From Leptospira kirschneri serovar Cynopteri str. 3522 CT (GTDB taxonomy: Bacteria; Spirochaetota; Leptospiria; Leptospirales; Leptospiraceae): DNA of 64,000 nucleotides. Positions 8,536 through 17,301 of this stretch are shown here, one piece after another (position 1 is the stretch's first letter; every line of letters begins with the position of its first letter). The notes beneath the pieces were generated by a model. It saw only the letters and a list, made by a program, of their open reading frames with translations, was not told the origin of the DNA and made no database searches. The DNA lies in assembly GCF_000243695.2 (NCBI RefSeq), contig NZ_AHMN02000010.1, positions 62,001 through 126,000 of the forward strand, read 5' to 3'. The translations under genes were made by a program, and so were the position numbers.

Positions 8536-9215
8536 CTTTAGATAAAGCGATTTTAGCTGCTATTCAAAACAATGTATCTAAGATACAAATTGGTCTTCCT
8601 GGAATTATAGAATCTTTTCAGCCTCAAGAGATGACGGCTAACGTTCGTATCCCTCTAAAAAAGGAAGACGATTCCGGACGAGAAAGGTCTTTTCCTGTTT
8701 TGTCTGGTATTAGAGTCGGCACATACTGGGCCGGAGATTTTTATATCAAACCGGATTACAAAAGAGGAGATAAGGTTTGGATTTCGTTTTCTACACACGA
8801 TATATCAGACGCAATTCGAGGAATCGAATCCGTTGCTTCGGATTCTCTTTTTGATCTTCAAAGCGCCTGTGTGGTTAGCGGTTATAAAGGGAAAACTGAT
8901 ATTCCTGCTACCACTTCTAATTTGTCCGGGCTTGTAATCGGTCATAAGGAAGGTAAGTCTTTGATCCAACTAGACGAAGATCGGATCAAAATTCAAGGTG
9001 GTATTGCCGACTTGACCGAATCAGCGGTGTTAGGTGAAACCTTGGTGGAGTTTATCAAATCTTTGATTGATGTATTTTTGAACAACGCGGCTACGTTTAC
9101 TACCAATGCGGTTCCAGGTTCTCCTGCGGGACTTGCGGCTTCGGTGATTTCTCAACTCAACGTTCGTAAATCGGAAGTAGAACAGTTACTTTCCGGGAAG
9201 GTGAAATTAGGATGA
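8532..9215 (+). CDS. baseplate spike protein (gp138/gpV-like)
   Basis: A 227-residue protein. The first part (NVSKIQIGLPGIIESFQPQE ... GDKVWISFSTHDISDAIRG) is an OB-fold domain of the Gp138 N-terminal / gpV type that docks the spike on the hub. The later part has short strands (VIGHKEGKSLIQLDEDRIKI) like the start of a spike helix. The start was set at the ATG at 8532, which has GAGGTGAAG just upstream and overlaps the hub stop; the frame is open ten codons further, but that would bury the hub end. Confidence 0.7.
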   Translation: MTLDKAILAAIQNNVSKIQIGLPGIIESFQPQEMTANVRIPLKKEDDSGRERSFPVLSGIRVGTYWAGDFYIKPDYKRGDKVWISFSTHDISDAIRGIESVASDSLFDLQSACVVSGYKGKTDIPATTSNLSGLVIGHKEGKSLIQLDEDRIKIQGGIADLTESAVLGETLVEFIKSLIDVFLNNAATFTTNAVPGSPAGLAASVISQLNVRKSEVEQLLSGKVKLG

Positions 9216-9556
9216 AAGGAATTAAAATAGAGAACAAGGACATGGTGCTCGCCGGAGGACGGTCAGTGATCATTCAAGATTTAGAATATTATTCTCAAAG
9301 AATTAGACATTCGATCCGTTTGTTTCTGGGAGAGTCCGTCTATGAGCCGTTAAGCGGAGTGGACTGGAGAACCGTTTTTTCCACGAAGGTCTCTAGGGAT
9401 CGGATTTTGACGGAAATTAAAAAGACGATCCAAAAAGATCCCGAAACCGTTTCGGTCGAAAAAGTGGAATTGGTAGAGAGGGAAAGTTCGAGCCGGGGAA
9501 TATATATTCAATTTTCTGCAATTACAAAATATGGAATCGTTACGGGAGAATTATAA
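9212..9556 (+). CDS. baseplate wedge protein W (gp25-like)
   Basis: A 114-residue protein of the gp25/W family, the wedge component linking sheath and baseplate. Seen: QRIRHSIRLFLGESVYEPLSGVDW near the N-terminus and a C-terminal ISAITKYGIVTGEL strand. The gp25 family often carries an EPR or EPL-type motif; here it is YEPLSGVDW. Coupled to both neighbours (ATGA upstream, TAATG downstream). Confidence 0.8.
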   Translation: MKGIKIENKDMVLAGGRSVIIQDLEYYSQRIRHSIRLFLGESVYEPLSGVDWRTVFSTKVSRDRILTEIKKTIQKDPETVSVEKVELVERESSSRGIYIQFSAITKYGIVTGEL

Positions 9557-10770
9557 TGGCAGGAGTCAGCGAACAAGGTTTTATCCGAAAAAGTAGAGAG
9601 GAAATTCTATCAGAATTGGAGGAAGGTTATAAAACTCGCCTGGGCGGGGACATTGATCTTTCTATCGTCAGTGAAGACGGAATTCGTATGAGGATTTTAG
9701 CAGATGAACTAGATAAAATTCACCAGCTCGCGGAAAAAGTGTTTTATTCTAATTTTGCACATACCGCTTTCGGTGTTTCTTTGGATCGGGTTTTAAATCC
9801 TCTAGGCTCGGAACGTCAACCGGCTAAACGTTCTATAGTTGTTCTTAGGTTTTCAGGAATGGATGGTGCAGTGGTTCCGGCCGGAGTTATTTGTCAAACC
9901 GGCAACGGGTTACTTTTTATCACGATTGAATCGGGGGTTTTATCGGGCGGACACGTAGACTTGAATGCACAAGCATTAGAAATTTCTTATGGAGTAAACG
10001 GAAACGTAAATGCCAATTCGATCACTACGATTAATACGGCGGTTAGTGGGATTGATTTAGTTACCAACCCGGAACCGTCTAGAGGAGGGCGCGCGATAGA
10101 AACCGACTCTGAATATCTGAATCGTTTTATTCAAGAAGGAGTAAACGGAGGTTCTTCCGCTGCAAATGTTCAAGGTGTTTTGAACAACGTTCCCTCCGTA
10201 CTCAATGCGATTGTGTATGAGAATAACACCGATTTTACGGATGTGGACGGAAGACCACCACATTCTATGGAAGCCGTAATAGAAGGTGGTTCTTCTGAGG
10301 AGATCGGGGAAGTTTTTTTAAGAAATTGGCCGGGAGGAATCGAATCTTACGGTTTGGAATTTACTACCGCTTTTGACAATAAAGGTGTTCCCAGAACTTA
10401 CTATTTCAATAGACCGACAGACGTTCTTGTTTATGTAAAAATTGATATTGTAAGAGATCTAAATCTTTGGGTGCAGGGTTCTGACTCGGTCGTAAAAACG
10501 AATTGTATCAAAGTGATAGGAGGAGTGGACACGATTACTTCTACTTCCACTTATTATAAAGGAGAAGGAACGGGTGCAGATGTATTTGCATGGAAATTGA
10601 TCGCAGCTCAGAGCGCTCTTCAGGAATTCGATTCCGTAAAGGTATTAGGAATTAAATCCATGACCGTAAAGGTAGGTCAAACTTCTCCGGCTACACAAGA
10701 TGTACTGCCAATCAATAGCAGACAACGTGCGAAGTTGATCACAGCCAATATTCAGGTGAATTTTATATGA
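9556..10770 (+). CDS. baseplate protein J-like (Mu gp47 family)
   Basis: A 404-residue baseplate J-like wedge protein. Typical features: an N-terminal RKSREEILSELEEGYKTRLG start, the LDRVLNPLGSERQPAKRS block, ANSITTINTAVSGIDLVTNP, and EPSRGGRAIETDSEYLNRFIQ, which are hallmarks of the family. Wedge proteins of this type form the iris that opens on sheath contraction. It is followed by the I-like gene with an ATGA overlap. Confidence 0.9.
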   Translation: MAGVSEQGFIRKSREEILSELEEGYKTRLGGDIDLSIVSEDGIRMRILADELDKIHQLAEKVFYSNFAHTAFGVSLDRVLNPLGSERQPAKRSIVVLRFSGMDGAVVPAGVICQTGNGLLFITIESGVLSGGHVDLNAQALEISYGVNGNVNANSITTINTAVSGIDLVTNPEPSRGGRAIETDSEYLNRFIQEGVNGGSSAANVQGVLNNVPSVLNAIVYENNTDFTDVDGRPPHSMEAVIEGGSSEEIGEVFLRNWPGGIESYGLEFTTAFDNKGVPRTYYFNRPTDVLVYVKIDIVRDLNLWVQGSDSVVKTNCIKVIGGVDTITSTSTYYKGEGTGADVFAWKLIAAQSALQEFDSVKVLGIKSMTVKVGQTSPATQDVLPINSRQRAKLITANIQVNFI

Positions 10771-11741
10771 CCTATTTAAACGAAGTATTAGAAAAATATC
10801 CTTCCTCGATCTTTACGAGAGATTCGGATTCTACGATTGCAAAAAAGTGGGAAGTGGAACTTGAATTGTTAAACGAAGTCCGCTCCATATTAGAATCGAT
10901 TTCCGGAATTACGGATTATAGGGTTCAAAACGGAACTGTTTTAGATTTGATCGGAAAGAATTTAAAACAACCTCGGAACGGAATGGACGATTTTCGTTAT
11001 AAGATCTTTCTTTCGATCGCGCGTCAAAAACGTAAATCGAAAGGTGATATTTTTTCGATGAACGAAATCGGATCCCAAATACTTACCGGAATAGGAACGT
11101 TATACGAAATCAAAGAACTTTGTTACGGTGGTGTTCCGATGCTATTGGATGCTACGTATACTCTCAATGGGGAATATCCGCTTTCTGGAAGTACAAAAAG
11201 ACCCGCTACGATTGAAGTAATTTTTACCGGTTCCATCGACGAACTTCCTGTAGTTCCGGAATTTAATCAAGCGATCGCACAAATTCGCCCCGGAGGTGTA
11301 AAGGCGATCATTCGATATCGTTTCGAAATGTCTACGTTAGGCGGAAGATTGTATGGAGAATCCATCCGTACTCCGTATTTGGATGGGAGTTGGTCCTTAA
11401 ACGGGTTCACTCTTTTGTCCGGAGAAAAAGTTAAAATCCGACCTTATGAAATCGCTTTCGGGATCGGAGGATTGGAAGGAGGAATTCCCAGAGCTCCTAA
11501 AATCGGAGATACTGGTTTGCAGAATGAAATCTACCGAAAGTTAGTCGAAATCCGATCCGACTCGGATGGGAATCGTTATTTTCAAACGACAGTCAAACAG
11601 GGAGAGATGATGGGTTATGGAATTAATGAGATAGGACTTTTTGACGAGGACGGGGAGTTATTATATCTTAAAACTTTCCCTTCTAAAGATAAGGATCATC
11701 TCATAGTTTACGATTTTGTAATAAAGGAGGAGTTTCAGTGA
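10767..11741 (+). CDS. tail protein I-like / DUF2612, with fibre-type C-terminus
   Basis: The first ~200 residues match the DUF2612/YmfQ-like tail protein I pattern (FTRDSDSTIAKKWEVELELL, GTVLDLIGKNLKQPRNGMDD, FRYKIFLSIARQKRKSKGD). The last ~90 residues (IGDTGLQNEIYRKLVEIRSD ... YGINEIGLFDEDGELLYLKT) look like the N-terminal attachment domain of tail fibres. The gene thus appears to join the baseplate-fibre adaptor and the fibre docking module in one chain. A strong AAGGAGG site near its end serves the next gene. Confidence 0.7.
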   Translation: MTYLNEVLEKYPSSIFTRDSDSTIAKKWEVELELLNEVRSILESISGITDYRVQNGTVLDLIGKNLKQPRNGMDDFRYKIFLSIARQKRKSKGDIFSMNEIGSQILTGIGTLYEIKELCYGGVPMLLDATYTLNGEYPLSGSTKRPATIEVIFTGSIDELPVVPEFNQAIAQIRPGGVKAIIRYRFEMSTLGGRLYGESIRTPYLDGSWSLNGFTLLSGEKVKIRPYEIAFGIGGLEGGIPRAPKIGDTGLQNEIYRKLVEIRSDSDGNRYFQTTVKQGEMMGYGINEIGLFDEDGELLYLKTFPSKDKDHLIVYDFVIKEEFQ

Positions 11742-12013
11742 TTCAAATACTTGCAAGAGAAACCAATGTAGAATTTGCCGGAACGGGGAAATTCAGAATC
11801 GAATTACTTCCGATTGCACTGTTTAAAACACACGAAAGTCTTTTAGAATACTGCAATCGAAAAGGATATAAAAAAAACGGTTCTGGATTAGATGCTGAGT
11901 TTACGAGAGAAGAGGATTTAAAACCAGTTCGGAATCGTTTGAAGAAGTATGTAGACCAGCCTTTTAAAGTATATGAGAAGTTTATTATATTAGAACAAGA
12001 ATTAAAGGAGTGA
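11738..12013 (+). CDS. small tail-operon protein of unknown function
   Basis: A 91-residue, charged protein starting at GTG that overlaps the upstream TGA; AAGGAGG lies at the right distance. It has no recognised motif. Position between the I-like protein and the fibre suggests a fibre linker or assembly factor, but this is a guess. Confidence 0.6.
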   Translation: MIQILARETNVEFAGTGKFRIELLPIALFKTHESLLEYCNRKGYKKNGSGLDAEFTREEDLKPVRNRLKKYVDQPFKVYEKFIILEQELKE

Positions 12014-12015
12014 TT

Positions 12016-12885
12016 ATGGCGGTATTCAATCCAGTAAAAACAAGAACTTGGAGCAAAAATACTCCTGCGGATGGGGATCTAATCGACGACGAGTTTGATC
12101 GCCAATATGAAAATTTTCAATATTTAAAGGATCGGATCGATTCGACTGACATAAATTTGGCGAATTTTCTGATTCCGATCGGAAGTATCATCGAAGACGG
12201 TTTGAACCTGGCTCCTTCTGCTAACTTTAAGGACGCGAACGCCCAGGCAATTTCTAGAAACACATTTGTTACTTTATGGAACTCGGTACATCGAGCGATT
12301 ACAGGGATCGTTCCCACAACGGATCGAATCAGTTGTACAAATCATGGATGTATAGAGGGTCAATTGGTAAAGTTTTCTTTTACAGGGGGAGGGATTACAG
12401 CATTAGTGAATTATTATGTACGAAATCCGACTACAAATGACTTTCAGGTTTCTTCAGCTTCAACCGGTTCGATTTTAGATCTAACTTCTTCTCAAACTGG
12501 AGAGATGATTATAAATATTGAATATGGATTTGGAGACGGTTCTACTACGTACAACATTCCAGATCGTCGTGGTATTTTTGCGAGAGGTGCAGGTATACAT
12601 GGAACAAGAGCTAAAGCAGCCGGTGGGAATTATGACGGTGGTGCAGTTGGATATGCGGGGCAGGATCAAATGCAGCCTCACTTTCACGCCTCGCCTGCAA
12701 ACGGAGGGCTACCATTTGCAGTAATTGGTAGTGGATCGAGTTGGCTAAACACAGGATCATCGAATTCCGGTGTAAGCTCGCAAACCGGAGTTATGGTCTC
12801 CGACGGAACCAACGGCACGCCTCGAACCGGAAACGAAACGACTCCCGCGTATATTGCCGTGAAATACAAAGTGAGGGTTCTATGA
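12016..12885 (+). CDS. tail collar fibre protein 1
   Basis: A 289-residue fibre of the tail-collar type. N-terminus: AVFNPVKTRTWSKNTPADGDLIDDEFDRQYENFQYLKDRI, a docking domain shared with the next fibre. The collar domain is seen in GFGDGSTTYNIPDRRGIFARG; an HFH motif (HxH, used in other fibres to bind metal between chains) follows; the C-terminus is GNETTPAYIAVKYKVR. ATG 12016 was chosen because AAGGAG at 12005-12010 sits five bases away. Residues after the collar differ from those of fibre 2, so this is the likely receptor-binding tip. Confidence 0.85.
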   Translation: MAVFNPVKTRTWSKNTPADGDLIDDEFDRQYENFQYLKDRIDSTDINLANFLIPIGSIIEDGLNLAPSANFKDANAQAISRNTFVTLWNSVHRAITGIVPTTDRISCTNHGCIEGQLVKFSFTGGGITALVNYYVRNPTTNDFQVSSASTGSILDLTSSQTGEMIINIEYGFGDGSTTYNIPDRRGIFARGAGIHGTRAKAAGGNYDGGAVGYAGQDQMQPHFHASPANGGLPFAVIGSGSSWLNTGSSNSGVSSQTGVMVSDGTNGTPRTGNETTPAYIAVKYKVRVL

Positions 12886-13029
12886 ACATTAAATTCATAA
12901 ATTATAATTTAAGAATATTTATATTTAAAGTTATGAAACTAAAACAAAAATCTCTAAAATACTTAAGAAAACCTGTTTTTTTATACAATAGAATCCGGAT
13001 TTCGTTCCTATTCTGTTTAGGAGTTTATG

Positions 13030-13899
13030 ATGGCTCTATTTAATTCAGCAAAAACTAGGGTTTGGAGTAAGAGCACTCCTGCGGATGGAGATCTAATCGA
13101 TGAAGAAGTAGATCGGCAATACGAAAACGATCAGTATTTAAAGGATCGTATCGATCTGGCAGAAAGTAATTTTCTGGCGACTCAAATTCCTTTGGGTGGA
13201 ATTATCGAAGATAATCTGAACATAACTTCTACCTCTAATTTTAAGGATGCAAATGGACAATCTATTTCTAGAACTAGCTTTTCGGCTCTTTGGAATTTAG
13301 TCAAAAGATCTATTACAGGGATCGTTCCCGCAACGGATCGAATCAGTTGTACAAATCATGGATGTATAGAGGGTCAACTTGTAAAATTTTCTTTTACAGG
13401 GGGAGGAATTACCGCATTAGTAAATTATTATGTACGAAATCCAACTACCAACGACTTTCAGATTTCTTCTACCTCTACGGGTTCAATTTTAGATCTAACT
13501 TCTTCTCAAACAGGAGAGATGATTATAAATATTGAATACGGTTTTGGAGACGGTTCGACTACGTATAACATTCCAGATCGTCGTGGTATTTTTGCGAGAG
13601 GTGCAGGTATACATGGAACAAGAGCTAAGGCAGCCGGTGGTAATTATGACGGTGGTGCAGTTGGATATGCGGGGCAGGATATGATGTTTGATCATCGTCA
13701 TAATTTTAGCTATAACAATGTTTTCGGTATAATTGGAGGCTCTGGGGGCTACTGGCTTAACGGGGGTGGGACAAATGCGGGCAACGCAAATCTAGTTATA
13801 CTAGAGCCAATGACCGACGGCGTTAACGGGACGCCACGCCGGGGCAACGAAACTACCCCAGCATTTATTGCAGTAAAATATAAAGTGAGGATAGCATAA
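13030..13899 (+). CDS. tail collar fibre protein 2 (paralogue)
   Basis: A 289-residue paralogue of the preceding fibre with the same plan: N-terminal dock (ALFNSAKTRVWSKSTPADGD), collar (GFGDGSTTYNIPDRRGIFARG), an HRH motif, and C-terminus GNETTPAFIAVKYKVR. The DNA of the core, about 13312-13680, is nearly identical to 12290-12660 of fibre 1, whereas the tip is unlike it and clearly GC-rich (about 58 percent over 13741-13860 by hand count). Two ATGs are adjacent at 13027 and 13030; the second matches fibre 1 and is better spaced from TAGGAG. Confidence 0.85.
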   Translation: MALFNSAKTRVWSKSTPADGDLIDEEVDRQYENDQYLKDRIDLAESNFLATQIPLGGIIEDNLNITSTSNFKDANGQSISRTSFSALWNLVKRSITGIVPATDRISCTNHGCIEGQLVKFSFTGGGITALVNYYVRNPTTNDFQISSTSTGSILDLTSSQTGEMIINIEYGFGDGSTTYNIPDRRGIFARGAGIHGTRAKAAGGNYDGGAVGYAGQDMMFDHRHNFSYNNVFGIIGGSGGYWLNGGGTNAGNANLVILEPMTDGVNGTPRRGNETTPAFIAVKYKVRIA

Positions 13900-14630
13900 T
13901 GAATTATATATTAGAAAAATCGAATCAGAAAGTAATTTGGATCAACACGGATCCAAATCGACTCATCGGAGAAAAAGCCTGGGGGAACTTTAAACCCAAC
14001 CAACACGAAATCGTATATTCTCTTCACTACAATCCAGAAATCGGAGAAACGTTTCTTGCGGAAATTAAAGACGGAGTAACACAAGATTTTATTCCCGAAA
14101 AAGTATATAACAAAATTACCGGAGAGGAAAGAGTTTTACAGAGTTGGGAAGATAAAATAGATTTAGATACAGAAACGGAGATGGAACCGTTAAAAGACTC
14201 TACCGGAAAATTGGCAGAGTATCAAAAATATACGGATTCCGGTTGGATAATAAACCAAGAGCGCAAAAAGGAATCTCTTTTAGAGAGGAATAGTCAGACT
14301 TTTTATTCCAAAATCAATTCTTATAGAAGTACGGTTAATTATCGTAACACATCTTGGGATTCCGGTAAAACGTATTTAGAGAATATTCAAAAAACATTAA
14401 CTATTTATAACAAACAACGAATTAGTTCTATTCCGGAATGGAGGGATACAAATGACCAATTCCATTCTTTGAACGTAGAAGAATTATCGGAACTATCAGA
14501 TTTAATCGAATTGGATCTTTTTAATGCGGGCAGAATTTTATACTCTAAAAAATGGGAAATGGAAGAAAAAATTCAAAATTTAAAACCCGAAGAGTTTCTA
14601 GATTTGTCTCTAACATGGGCCTTGAGTTGA
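13899..14630 (+). CDS. tail-operon accessory protein, possible fibre assembly chaperone
   Basis: A 243-residue protein whose start overlaps the fibre 2 stop. The N-terminal half has strands and a DPNRLIGEKAWGNFKP motif; the C-terminal half is helical and rich in Lys, Glu and Asn, similar in style to DUF4376-type domains next to tail fibres. In many phages the gene after the fibre encodes its chaperone, which fits here. No clear family was recognised. Confidence 0.6.
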   Translation: MNYILEKSNQKVIWINTDPNRLIGEKAWGNFKPNQHEIVYSLHYNPEIGETFLAEIKDGVTQDFIPEKVYNKITGEERVLQSWEDKIDLDTETEMEPLKDSTGKLAEYQKYTDSGWIINQERKKESLLERNSQTFYSKINSYRSTVNYRNTSWDSGKTYLENIQKTLTIYNKQRISSIPEWRDTNDQFHSLNVEELSELSDLIELDLFNAGRILYSKKWEMEEKIQNLKPEEFLDLSLTWALS

Positions 14631-14642
14631 GAATAATATAGA

Positions 14643-14684
14643 AAACCTATATTTGTAATCAGAAACTACAAGTAAAGGTTTTTG
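14643..14684 (+). terminator. possible terminator of the tail operon
   Basis: Just after the last tail gene, AACCT ... AGGTT encloses an inner TTGTA ... TACAA pair and is followed by TTTTTGGG. This makes a bulged stem with a short T run, a weak factor-independent terminator candidate. Confidence 0.4.
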
Positions 14685-15305
14685 GGTGAAGCAAGATTTT
14701 TTCGATTTAACTTCTTTGAGCGGCTCTTGGAGTTTAGATTGTTCCAATCAATATGTATTTTTGTGTTTGGTTACGGTTAAAAATAATTTTGATACTTTCA
14801 AGTTCTAAGAGTCGCTTAAGGTTGCGTTTTATTTTTAGATTTTTAATAATATTACTAAATTATAATTTTCTAGAAAATTCAAACGAATGATCGTCCAATC
14901 AAATTTCTGTATAAAATCGCTGTTTTGCGAACTTTATAGACTCAAAAATTTATTTTTATATAAACTTTCGAAATAAAAAACCATCCGAGAGATTGATAAA
15001 AATTTATTATTTATAAACTCTATCCAATAATTCTTTTACTTCTCACTATTTTTTTATAACTGAACTGGTTTAAAGAATTTCATAATCTTTAAAGTTTTTT
15101 CGAAAAGCCCTGTAATTTCTAAAACTGTATTTGAATCGATTTTCTTAGCAGACATCTTACTCGTATCTTACAGCTTTCCTAGTTCAATGTCTTTGTATCT
15201 CTTTTAAGGTCAGTCTTTCTGCAGTAGTTATAGTTATGATTTCAATTTAGATCGAACAAGTTTATTTTAAAATCGGGGATAAAGTTTTTTAAAATATCAA
15301 GATCT

Positions 15306-15464
15306 TACTACTCGGACGCATAAATAGAATACTTGGGTTAGATTGTTTCAAAAATTTGAATGTTTTGGTCCTGCTCTAAAATGCCGTAAATCCCCAATTT
15401 GCGCCATTTTTTCGTAAATTCGGCCGTTAATAACTTGATACTATTTTTATACGTCTGAGTAGTA
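15306..15464. repeat. MITE-like element with ~34-bp imperfect terminal inverted repeats
   Basis: The left end reads TACTACTCGGACGCATAAAT and the right end, in reverse complement, TACTACTCAGACGTATAAAA; similarity goes on for about 14 more bases. It is 159 bp long, has no open frame, and a lone related end occurs at 1677-1704. The form is that of a non-autonomous transposable element. Confidence 0.6.
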
Positions 15465-15681
15465 ATTTGTTAAAATGAACTGATCTAAAAATCGATTTCC
15501 AACCGCGATCAAAAACGAATGGAATTACAACGGAAGTTGATTGTGTTGGTTACTATAGATTTTTGTAATATAACCGAGTAGTAAGAATAGATACAAGTTG
15601 GTTTTGTTTTCGAATTTAAAACAATAAATTGGTTTGTTTTTGTTTGAGTTCTTCGGAAATAAAATTGGATTTGGAAAGTTC

Positions 15682-15775
15682 TTACCGATCTCTATAAAAT
15701 TGAGTACCGTTAATTTTATCACAAAACACTGATTCCATGCAAAATATTAGGTACTTTATTATATAGTTATGAGTA
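15682..15775 (+). repeat. 92-bp MITE-like element A, copy 1
   Basis: Begins TTACCGATCTCTATAAAATT and ends TATATAGTTATGAGTA. The two ends are imperfect inverted repeats of about 26 bp. Other copies lie at 21590, 24340, 27066 and 62717. Confidence 0.7.
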
Positions 15776-16186
15776 GTTTTCTAAATCTAGTAGTTTAGAA
15801 AGTAATGTGTTTTTAAAAAATATGACGGTTTCTTTTTTATTTTGGAACGTTTTCGAATCGGTTGATCATTAAAATTGTTTACTTTAGGTTTTTATTGAGT
15901 CTTTTAAATCACGAATAGCTACTTTGATTTGTAGTTGAATTTTTTTGAAAATTTATAAAGAATGTAACAACTTGTTCTAAAGTTTCAACGATACTTCTTT
16001 AGAAATTTTTAATAAAGCACAACAACTCTTATAAAAACCGTCGCATTTGACAATATATGAAATTTTAAACAGTTATAATATCTTTAAATTTTTCCATATT
16101 TTGAGATTTCGGAACAATTAGATATTCATTACATACGAATGATAACACAAAACGAAAATTACTCTATAAAAAACAACTAACGGTAC

Positions 16187-16293
16187 TTAATGTGAGCAGG
16201 ACGTAAAAAAACGGGGCGAATCCGGCTTTAGTTTGAAAGAGCGTTCTGCTAAAGTTTCCCCGCATTGATCCCTTTCGCGTTAACTCACATTAA
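16187..16293. repeat. composite GC-richer element C, short copy with perfect 10-bp ends
   Basis: It is bounded by TTAATGTGAG and CTCACATTAA, a perfect inverted repeat, and contains GGGGCGAATCCGGC and ATCCCTTTCGCGTTA blocks that recur near 23.9, 24.8, 28.9 and 39.4 kb. It lies just past the stop of the hydrolase gene. Confidence 0.65.
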
Positions 16294-16304
16294 TTAGGTT
16301 AAAT

Positions 16305-17250
16305 TTACTTAATTGATTCTAAAAAAATCTTTTCTAAAAGAATTTTTTGAGTCCAAGGAATAAAATGATCTTCTTTTTCTAATTCGATAGTAGTGAGTCT
16401 AGAAGAAGAAAATATAGATTTAAAGAATTCTAAATTATGAAAAGGTACTAAAGAATCTTCTTTTCCGTGAATGAGTATGATTTTACAGGGAATCAATTCC
16501 CAAAATTTTTCTAAAGATTCCAACTGGGATTTAAGAGGAAACATTTCGTCGTTGCTATTTTTGAGACTTGTTGGTAAAAGATTTTTAACCCAAACCCAGT
16601 TTGCGATTTGGTTATACCAACGAATTTCTTCTTCTTTAGAGCTTAGAGGTGCGGCGAGTAAAACGAGAGTATCAATTTTGTAAGAAAAAATTATGGAGAT
16701 TCTTGCAGCAATTGGACCTCCGTAAGAATGTCCTACGAGAACGATTTTAATATTTTCGTCTAACGGAATCTGATTTAAAAAACTTTGAATTGTTTTTCCT
16801 AGGATAGAAGCTTGTTTTTCTATGTCCGGAATCGTTTCGTTTGGGTCTGAATTTCCAAAACCGGGTCTGTCCATGGCAAAAATGCAAAATTTTTTATTTA
16901 AGGTTTTATTTTCCAAATACCAAGAATAATTTTGCCAGCCTCCGGGGGAGCCATGTATGAATATTAAAATATTTTGATTTTTTAAATTACATCCTGATGC
17001 AACTCCGTAGATTTGTTTTCCTTCCACATTAAAATTAAATTCTTTGTAATTGATTCCAGAATTTTTGAAAAGAATGAGACTCTCTTTTGGTTTTTTTTTT
17101 CAGATCTTCCGGAATGTTACAAGAATTTCCCAAAAAAAGAAACAGAAAAAAAACAAAACAAATTCGGAATATACATCCGGAGTCTTTATAAGACATAAAG
17201 ACAAAATTAAATTTGTGTATTGAATTCGATTTCTGAGAAGATCGTTTCAT
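16305..17250 (-). pseudogene. alpha/beta hydrolase lipoprotein split by a poly(A) frameshift
   Basis: The main frame (16305-17027) carries an alpha/beta hydrolase: HGSPG (oxyanion loop), GHSYGG (nucleophile elbow with Ser), [10 protein letters not shown] with the acid, and DHFIPW with the catalytic His. Its first possible start is a GTG inside the fold. Upstream, in another frame, a 71-codon piece from ATG 17250 holds a hydrophobic signal peptide and a lipobox-like LFLGNSC, then NIPEDLKKK. Both pieces join exactly if the A10 run (T10 at 17091-17100 on the + strand) is read as A9, giving [29 protein letters not shown] in pieces. So the intact gene encodes a lipid-anchored hydrolase of unknown substrate. 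Slippage, phase variation, true decay or a sequencing error are all possible. Confidence 0.8.
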
Positions 17251-17301
17251 AAAAAAGTCATTTTATAAAAATCTATATCATAAATTCTTAAATCTTTTTT
17301 C

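Larger units (their letters stand above)
1923..14630 (+). mobile_element. contractile phage-tail operon (prophage remnant or tailocin-like)
   Basis: Sixteen or seventeen genes run on one strand with almost no gaps; many stop and start codons overlap as ATGA, GTGA or TAATG, which points to one transcript with translational coupling. The order (terminator-like, sheath, tube, chaperones, tape measure, hub proteins, spike, W, J, I, fibres) is that of myovirus tail modules. No capsid, portal, terminase, integrase, lysis cassette or regulator is seen, and no att repeats were recognised. It ends at a 1.6-kb repeat-rich gap. Confidence 0.85.
14631..16304. other. repeat-rich non-coding region after the tail operon
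   Basis: AT-rich and without a convincing gene. It holds the MITE-like element at 15306-15464, a copy of the 92-bp element at 15682-15775 and the composite element at 16187-16293. A minus-strand frame at 15054-15155 (33 codons, MSAKKIDSNTVLEITG...) has a coding look and may be the remnant of a lost gene, but it has no support beyond composition. Confidence 0.5.

Noticed and set aside
12741..13043. 100-codon + frame between the two fibres
   Set aside because: It overlaps the end of fibre 1 in another frame and has no start signal; a shadow.
12016..13899. Diversity-generating retroelement acting on the twin fibres
   Set aside because: Differences between the fibres are not limited to A positions, and no reverse transcriptase or template repeat is seen.
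1923..14630. Extracellular contractile injection system (eCIS/T6SS)
   Set aside because: No AAA+ ATPase, LysM-type protein or T6SS membrane complex is encoded; the order is that of phage tails.
15525..15722. 65-codon minus frame
   Set aside because: Runs into a copy of element A; no motif or ribosome binding site.
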